Source: an uncultured Clostridia bacterium
Lineage (GTDB): Bacteria; Bacillota; Clostridia; Christensenellales; Aristaeellaceae
Direction of reading: 5' to 3'
Assembly (NCBI GenBank): GCA_904420265.1
Contig: CAJFUU010000092.1
Span: forward strand, 1 to 10,585
Length of the DNA: 10,585 nt
Below the pieces are notes generated by a model. That model had not been told where the DNA came from and made no database searches. It saw nothing but the letters and a program-made list of their open reading frames with translations. A program made the position numbers and the translations under genes. This document shows positions 5,436 to 10,585 of the stretch, in pieces (the stretch's first letter is position 1; each line of letters opens with the position of its first letter).

Positions 5436-8057
5436 ATGAACTTCTATACAGAGCCTCTTAACGATATACTCAATCACTTCGGTTCGAACCCGCAAAAGGG
5501 GTTGAACGAAGCGCAGCTGGATCAGGCGCGCGCCAAATACGGGAAAAATGTGCTGCGGGAGGCCAAAAAGCCCTCGCTTCTGAAGCGCTTTTTGGCACAG
5601 TTCAAGGATGTAATGATCATCATTCTCATCATCGCCGCCATAATTTCCTTTTTTGTCGCCGCGCAAAGCGGCGAGGCGCGCGAATTTCTTGAACCGGCTT
5701 TGATCCTGGCCATTGTTATCCTCAACGCCATCATGGGCATGATGCAGGAAAGCAAGGCCGAAAAGGCCATGGAAGCGCTCAAAAGCATGTCTGCCCCGCA
5801 TGCGCGCGTGGTGCGCAACGGCCGCGAAGCCGTGCTTGACGCAAGCGAGCTGGTGCCGGGCGACGTAATTCTCGTCGAAGCGGGCGATTTTGTGCCAGCA
5901 GATGCCCGCCTGATTGAATCGGCCAGCTTAAAAAGCGAGGAATCGGCGCTGACGGGCGAATCTGTGCCTGTGGAAAAGGACGCGCAAGCTGCCGTTGCCG
6001 AAGGCGCGCCACTGGGCGACCGTGTAAACATGCTCTATTCCGGTTGCTCAGTGACTTACGGACGCGGCCGCGCCGTTGTAACCGCCACCGGTATGGATAC
6101 CGAAATGGGCCGCATCGCCGGCCTGCTTGAGAGCGCCGACGATACGCAGACCCCTCTGCAGCACAAGTTGGCGCGTTTGGGCAAGCTGTTGGGCATCGTC
6201 GCCATCGCCGCCTGCGCGGTGATCTTCGTCATCGGCCTGCTCAACGACATTCCCGTACTGGAAATCTTTATGACCAGCGTTTCGTTGGCGGTTTCGGCCA
6301 TTCCCGAGGGACTTCCGGCCATTGTTACAGTGGTGCTCTCCATCGGCATCCAACGCATGGCGAAGAAAAACGCCATCATCCGCCGCCTGCCCGCTGTGGA
6401 AACGCTGGGCAGCGCCTCGATCATCTGTTCGGATAAAACCGGAACGCTCACGCAGAACCGCATGACGCTCACCCGCGCCTACGCCGTAGGCGGCAGAGGC
6501 ATTGAAGAAGTTTCACCCAATTGTTCCGACGCGGTGCGGCGCGTGCTTTCCTATGCCACGCTTTGCTGTGACGCCAGCATCGAAATAGAAAACGGCAAGG
6601 AAAAGCATATCGGCGATCCCACAGAGACGGCCATTGTCGCCGCCGCCTACAAAAACGGCATCACCAAGGCGGCGCTGAACCGCAAGCATCCACGCCTGGC
6701 CGAAATTCCCTTTGACTCCGACCGCAAATTGATGACCACTGTGCATGAAATCGACGGCGGTCTGTATGCCATTGTCAAAGGCGCGTTCGACGTCATCGAG
6801 GATCGCTGCGCCCCGGGCGGTTGCCCCGCCGAGGCGGACGACATCGTCAACGACATGAGCCAACAGGCCCTGCGCGTGCTGGCCGTGGCTACGAAAAGGC
6901 TTGACCGTCTGCCTGAATCCCCCACCTCGGAAGAATTGGAGACTGGTCTGACGCTAATCGGTCTGGTGGGTATGATTGATCCCCCGCGCCCCGAAGTGCG
7001 CGAGGCTGTAAAGATTTGCCGCCGCGCGGGCATTACGCCGGTCATGATTACCGGCGACCACGTGGTCACCGCCGCCGCCATTGCCCGCGAGTTGGGCATT
7101 CTGGTGGAAGGCAACGAGGCCATTACCGGCGCGGAGCTGGCCAGCATTTCCGATGAGGAGCTCGCCGCTCGCGTGCGCAACATCTCCGTCTATGCCCGCG
7201 TTTCCCCCGAGGATAAAATCCGCATCGTGCGCGCCTGGCAAAGACAGGGAGAAATCGTCTCCATGACCGGCGACGGCGTGAACGACGCGCCGGCGCTCAA
7301 AGCTGCCGACATCGGCTGCGCTATGGGCATCACCGGCACAGACGTAGCCAAAGGCGCGGCGGATATGACCCTCACCGACGATAACTTTACCACCATCGTA
7401 GATGCAGTGCGCGAGGGGCGCGGCATTTATGACAATATACGGAAAGTGGTCGGTTTTCTCTTGGGCACGAATATCGGCGAAATCATCTGCGTATTTGTGG
7501 CCATGATTCTTTGGCACCGCACGCCGTTGCTTTCGATGCAGTTGTTGCTCATCAACCTGGCCACCGACAGTCTGCCCGCCATCGCTTTGGGCATGGAGCC
7601 GGTGGAAAAGGATATTATGGAGCGCAAACCCCGCCCCAAAAGCGAGGGCCTGTTTGCCGGCGGCTACGGCCTGCAAATTGCCTTGCAAGGGTTGATGTTC
7701 GGCGCGCTCACGTTGATCGCTTACTGGTTGGGCGAGCATCAAACCGGAGAAATCGCCGGCGGACAGACCATGGCTTTCCTGGTATTGGCGCTTTCGCAGG
7801 TCGTGCAGGCCTTTAACATGCGCTCTACGCATTCGCTGTTCAAAATCGGCCCCTTCAGCAATGGAAAACTCAACTGGGCGGCGCTTGCCTCTACGGCGCT
7901 GGTGGCCTTGGTGACATTTGTGCCGCCGGTACGTTCGGCGTTTGGGCTGATCCCGCTTTCTACCGGACTGTATATCTGGGCACTGGTGCTCATTTTCTGC
8001 CCCCTGCTGGTGATGGAGATCGCCAAGGCGCTGGAATTTATCAAGCATCGCAATTAA
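5436..8057 (+). CDS. P-type Ca2+-transporting ATPase (type II)
   Basis: A membrane pump that most likely exports Ca2+ from the cytosol at the cost of ATP. The 873 residues carry the full type II order. There is an N-terminal cation-ATPase domain (1-55), M1-M2 (about 58-103), and the actuator loop with TGES at 173-176. M3-M4 follow (250-305), with IPEGLP holding Glu291. The phosphorylation motif DKTGT has Asp333, KGAFD at 448-452 is in the nucleotide-binding domain, and MITGDH and TGDGVNDAP (611-619) are hinge motifs. M5-M10 cover about 672-862. Calcium ligands seen by analogy with SERCA are Asn679 and Glu682 in M5 (TNIGE) and Asn707, Thr710 and Asp711 in M6 (NLATD). M8 (SQVVQAF) shows no Glu at the place of SERCA Glu908. 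This fits pumps of the PMCA/bacterial LMCA1 kind that move one Ca2+ per cycle; Mn2+ transport (SPCA-like) cannot be excluded. It is the last gene of the operon, 9 bases after argF. Confidence 0.93.
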   Translation: MNFYTEPLNDILNHFGSNPQKGLNEAQLDQARAKYGKNVLREAKKPSLLKRFLAQFKDVMIIILIIAAIISFFVAAQSGEAREFLEPALILAIVILNAIMGMMQESKAEKAMEALKSMSAPHARVVRNGREAVLDASELVPGDVILVEAGDFVPADARLIESASLKSEESALTGESVPVEKDAQAAVAEGAPLGDRVNMLYSGCSVTYGRGRAVVTATGMDTEMGRIAGLLESADDTQTPLQHKLARLGKLLGIVAIAACAVIFVIGLLNDIPVLEIFMTSVSLAVSAIPEGLPAIVTVVLSIGIQRMAKKNAIIRRLPAVETLGSASIICSDKTGTLTQNRMTLTRAYAVGGRGIEEVSPNCSDAVRRVLSYATLCCDASIEIENGKEKHIGDPTETAIVAAAYKNGITKAALNRKHPRLAEIPFDSDRKLMTTVHEIDGGLYAIVKGAFDVIEDRCAPGGCPAEADDIVNDMSQQALRVLAVATKRLDRLPESPTSEELETGLTLIGLVGMIDPPRPEVREAVKICRRAGITPVMITGDHVVTAAAIARELGILVEGNEAITGAELASISDEELAARVRNISVYARVSPEDKIRIVRAWQRQGEIVSMTGDGVNDAPALKAADIGCAMGITGTDVAKGAADMTLTDDNFTTIVDAVREGRGIYDNIRKVVGFLLGTNIGEIICVFVAMILWHRTPLLSMQLLLINLATDSLPAIALGMEPVEKDIMERKPRPKSEGLFAGGYGLQIALQGLMFGALTLIAYWLGEHQTGEIAGGQTMAFLVLALSQVVQAFNMRSTHSLFKIGPFSNGKLNWAALASTALVALVTFVPPVRSAFGLIPLSTGLYIWALVLIFCPLLVMEIAKALEFIKHRN

Positions 8058-8079
8058 CCCGCGTACGGCTCTGCTGTTT

Positions 8080-8098
8080 TGCAGGCCTCCTGCCTGCA
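8080..8098 (+). other. Short perfect hairpin after the ATPase gene
   Basis: TGCAGGC (8080-8086) and GCCTGCA (8092-8098) form a 7-base stem with a CTCCT loop, 22 bases after the ATPase stop. No T run follows, so it is not a terminator by itself. It could protect the 3' end of the message or be incidental. Confidence 0.35.
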
Positions 8099-8132
8099 CG
8101 CAAACTGTACTATAGTCGCTTTCATGTAAAAT

Positions 8133-8169
8133 CCCGGGCATGGCTTGCCATGTCCGGGTTACGTTTTTT
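8133..8169 (+). terminator. Rho-independent terminator of the M20-argF-ATPase operon
   Basis: CCCGGGCATGGC (8133-8144) pairs with GCCATGTCCGGG (8147-8158), with one G-T pair and in practice a 4-base CTTG loop. TTACG and then a run of six T (8164-8169) follow. It lies 76 bases after the ATPase stop and is oriented to end that transcript. Confidence 0.8.
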
Positions 8170-8568
8170 GATGCATCCCCCATATTCCGTTTGCTCGTCA
8201 GGCGCTGGCCGATAAATCTGATGCGCAACAAAAAAGGACCTTTGTCGTTTTAAAACCGTCAAAAACTTCGGTCGCTTTTCGAGATGTTTTCTCCTTTTCG
8301 CGCGAATCCGCCGCCGTGTTTTTCACACGTTTCTCATGTGATAGAATGAAGATTTATAGAATACCAGCCTCTATGCGGATGGCGCAACGTTCGCCCATGC
8401 TATAGTGCTGCGAACAATCCTTGCCTATCGACTCATCGTTTCCTTTAGCAATTGATATGTACATCCTTTTTAAGCTGCAGGCGCATCAACGCATCGCTTT
8501 CACGAGGCACACATGTCAACGCCCTTATGCCGTCTTCCAGAATGTTCCTGTCTCCGATAAAACCGATC
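8170..8568. other. Gene-free stretch between terminators
   Basis: No reading frame has a ribosome binding site and a credible protein. Visible pieces are an extended -10 (TGATAGAAT, 8339-8347, with a weak TTTTCA at 8320-8325), a second TGCTATAGT at 8398-8406, and a 6-base inverted repeat GTTCGC/GCGAAC (8389-8394 and 8410-8415). A short untranslated RNA is possible but not demonstrated. Confidence 0.4.
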
Positions 8569-8600
8569 AAGGCCCTACCGGAACGGACCGGCAGGGCCTT
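8569..8600 (-). terminator. Probable terminator of the acyltransferase gene
   Basis: AAGGCCCTACCGG (8569-8581) and CCGGCAGGGCCTT (8588-8600) form a 13-base stem with one mismatch and a 6-base loop, 22 bases beyond the stop of the minus-strand acyltransferase remnant. On the minus strand it is followed by GATCGGTTTTATC, only a weak T run; on the plus strand by GGTTTGCG. Confidence 0.55.
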
Positions 8601-8622
8601 GGTTTGCGCATACTTTAAAAGG

Positions 8623-9644
8623 TCAGCGCATGGAAATCAGTTTGTTTATCTGTTTATTGTTCAGGCGAATCAGCAGCAGGCCTGCAATGGTTGTAAACGC
8701 CCAGGTTGCAAAGAACGCCGCTTCACCGTTTAGCAATGCAGTGGATATAAGCGGAGCACACAGCCGGAGCATGTCAATAAACAGCGGATGCGAATAGTAC
8801 GTGAAATTCGCCAATGCATGACAGTACCTGCCCGCCTTTGCACGCCCCGCCAGCGGATGGTTGAACAAAAACACCGCCAAAACCAACAATGCCGGATAGG
8901 TGGTAAAGAGCAGATGCGCACCAGCAGACCTGACATGCACCATCACATACGTTTCGCCCACATACAGCGCCAGCGCGGCAATGAACACACTCCAAAGTTT
9001 CTTATTGTTCATTTGCCCAAGGTTTCTCATATGGTTGAGCAGATAGCCCATGGAAAAGGCCGTCAATGCACGCATAACATAATTCCAGAACAGGAAGTAT
9101 CCATCCCACTGGTAGAACGCCGATATAACCGGCAGATCCGTCTCCTGGATTCCATACGCGCCGCTGAACAAAACGCCCAGCAGATAAAGAACTCCCAGCG
9201 CCGTCACCAATACCTTTTACAAACGCAGTTTGTGCGCCAGCGTAAAAACAATTGCAGAGAAGATCATCGCCGGGAAAAACCAGAAAGGATCGCGCACTCC
9301 GAAGATAAACAACCCTCTGAGAATCTCCGCCGGGTATCCGGCCAGCGAGCGCCCGTGCAAAATATCCGCCGCCAATCCTTCCACCACATACAGCGCGCTC
9401 CAGAACAGATATACCGGCAGAATCTTCTTCAAATACAGCCAGAGCGTCGTCTTGCGCTTTCAAGGCCGCGAATGCAGAAACACCCTGAAACGAGCAAAAA
9501 GTATGGCACCGCAAACCGAAAGCCGATTTCGCGAATCAGAAATGTCAGCCACGGCATCGAGGCAAAGACCGGCCCTGTATGCTCAGCGACAATACATACC
9601 GCGAACACATCGCGCATAGTGTCGATGGAGTTGTTTGCACGGAT
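8623..9644 (-). pseudogene. Broken acyltransferase-3 family membrane protein
   Basis: Intact relatives are integral membrane enzymes of about 330-370 residues that transfer acyl (often acetyl) groups to cell-surface or exported sugars. The readable length here is about 340 residues. The N-terminal piece (9644-9462) has NNSIDTMRDVF followed by AVCIVAEHT, giving the R-X10-H motif of the family, then hydrophobic segments. The frame shifts near 9457-9464; restoring one A in the run at 9458-9460 joins CIRGLE to KRKTTLWLYLKKIL. The middle piece stops at TAA 9217-9219 (LRL*KVLVTALG), and the same frame continues to TGA at 8623, with FTYYSHPLFI near the C-terminus. No ATG, GTG or TTG precedes the motif in frame after TAA 9645-9647. 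One missing base in the AA run at 9631-9632 would connect it to GTG 9638-9640. With three or four lesions it is unlikely to give a working enzyme. The specific substrate is unknown. Confidence 0.85.
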
Positions 9645-9840
9645 TTACCAATAAAATCCTCTACTTGTTTTAGAGATAGTCTGCCATGTCCGGCACTATT
9701 TTGACGCTTCACAGGCAGCAATTCAACCCGATCACCCTATAAAGCACATTCAACAGGCCTGGAATGCCGTGACAAAAGACGCAGCGCCGCTTGTCAGGCC
9801 ACTTTCCGCGGGCATCATTCTTTTGGAGCTCGCTCAATTT

Positions 9841-9882
9841 CAAACCAAAGTCTGCATTTTGCGCGATACAGGATTTGGCTTG
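9841..9882 (-). other. Imperfect hairpin after the helicase gene
   Basis: On the minus strand CAAGCCAAA (9882-9874) can pair with TTTGGTTTG (9849-9841), nine pairs including one G-T, around a long loop. It lies just after the helicase stop, but no T run follows, so termination is uncertain. Nothing else is seen between 9645 and 9840. Confidence 0.25.
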
Positions 9883-9884
9883 TT

Positions 9885-10585
9885 TTATGCCTGCATATCC
9901 TCCGACAATATGCGTTCCAGCACGTCCATCAGCGTCGCCTTGGCTCCATCGCCCGCCGTTGCGCCCACGCAACTTGGGCAGCCGTTTTCACAGGGGCAGG
10001 CGGCCAGCACTTCCCGCGCCTGGCGGAATATCTCTTTGTCCATCTCAAACACGCGCTCGGAAAGACCGACGCCGCCGGGAATGGAATCGTACAGGTAGAT
10101 GGTGGGACGTCCGGTAAAGGGGTCGCGCACGTGATAGACCACGCGCACATCCTGCGCAGCGCACATCAAATACATCGGCGCAATGTGCCGAAGGATGTGG
10201 GCCAGACCGATCATAGCGTTTTTAACCGGTTCGCGTTCATAATCGCGCTCCAGCCACTCGGGCAGCGTCCACCAGGCGGCCGTGGTCTGCATCTCCAGTT
10301 CCGGCAGGGTTACAGGGCCCCAGCCGAGGTTTTCGTGGGTATCAAAACGTATCTTTTTAAACAGCGTGACAATGGAACTGACCAGCACTTCGCCACGCGA
10401 GCGCGTCAGCGAACCAGAGGGCACGCGGTCAAACTCGTCGAGCACTTTGAGGCTGGTGGTGAGGTCGGCGTCTGTATAGTAGCCCACATCTACGCGGCGC
10501 ACATAGCCCTTTTTGTCGTCAAAGTCCAGTTTTTCCACCTGGTATTGGCTGCCCTCATGCATGTAAATGGCATACTGGTGCAGGA
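9885..10585 (-). CDS. MrfA/YprA-type DEAD/DEAH-box helicase, C-terminal part
   Basis: This is the C-terminal DUF1998 domain of a large superfamily 2 helicase. The helicase motor would lie upstream, outside the window; the frame is open to base 10585. In Bacillus subtilis the relative MrfA (YprA) acts with MrfB in repair of mitomycin C damage. Seen here are IYMHEGSQYQVEKLDF at the window edge, YLMCAAQDVRV, then DPFTGRPTIYLYDSIPGGVG, all typical of this domain. A four-Cys cluster, CPCENGCPSC (bases 9969-9998), probably binds a metal (zinc in characterised relatives). It ends DMQA with TAA at 9885-9887. No ATG at 10560-10562 should be taken as the start, because the family sequence continues upstream of it. 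No mrfB-like exonuclease gene follows; downstream is an empty stretch and the acyltransferase remnant. Confidence 0.85.
   Translation of the reverse strand, partial: LHQYAIYMHEGSQYQVEKLDFDDKKGYVRRVDVGYYTDADLTTSLKVLDEFDRVPSGSLTRSRGEVLVSSIVTLFKKIRFDTHENLGWGPVTLPELEMQTTAAWWTLPEWLERDYEREPVKNAMIGLAHILRHIAPMYLMCAAQDVRVVYHVRDPFTGRPTIYLYDSIPGGVGLSERVFEMDKEIFRQAREVLAACPCENGCPSCVGATAGDGAKATLMDVLERILSEDMQA

Noticed and set aside
6954..8231. A 425-codon open frame on the minus strand across the Ca2+-ATPase gene
   Set aside because: It is antisense to the conserved ATPase motifs, is rich in His, Gln and Arg as such shadow frames are, and resembles no known family.
9002..9514. A 170-codon minus-strand frame overlapping the acyltransferase remnant
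   Set aside because: It is in the third frame over the region and lacks the family motifs; the hydrophobic acyltransferase peptide continues in the neighbouring frames.

Overview
The window looks like chromosomal DNA of a Gram-positive, Clostridia-like bacterium (Bacillota) with fairly high GC. The reasons are strong AGGAGG-type ribosome binding sites, the acetylase route of lysine/diaminopimelate synthesis (DapH plus an M20 deacetylase), tightly packed operons, and an MrfA-type helicase end. No species can be named from the sequence alone. I see no mobile element, CRISPR array, tRNA or rRNA.

Layout. 1-328 (minus): remnants of an unrecognised gene, readable only across two single-base shifts and running off the left edge. 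329-779: no gene, but small palindromic boxes. 780-3095 (minus): dapA-dapB-dapH, an intact three-gene operon with overlapping or closely spaced genes and a good promoter just upstream of dapA. 3096-3314: the shared divergent promoter region. 3315-8057 (plus): an M20 amidohydrolase (probable N-acetyldiaminopimelate deacetylase), an ornithine carbamoyltransferase and a P-type Ca2+-ATPase, spaced 15 and 9 bases apart and followed by a rho-independent terminator at 8133-8169. 8170-8622: no gene. 8623-9644 (minus): a membrane acyltransferase-3 gene broken by frameshifts and a stop. 9645-9884: no gene. 9885-10585 (minus): the C-terminal part of a DUF1998/MrfA-type DEAD/DEAH-box helicase that starts outside the window.

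How the genes fit together. DapA condenses aspartate semialdehyde with pyruvate, DapB reduces the product, DapH acetylates tetrahydrodipicolinate, and the divergently transcribed M20 enzyme most likely removes the acetyl group after a transamination whose enzyme is not in this window. Together they feed meso-diaminopimelate to peptidoglycan and lysine. The ornithine carbamoyltransferase (arginine metabolism) and the Ca2+ pump share the deacetylase transcript, which is the least expected linkage here.

I did not find a clearly new multi-gene system. The points most worth a second look are the M20-OTC-Ca2+ pump operon, the possible shared operator in the divergent region, the two decaying genes whose lesions are mostly single-base losses in short runs, and the palindromic boxes in the gene-free left part.
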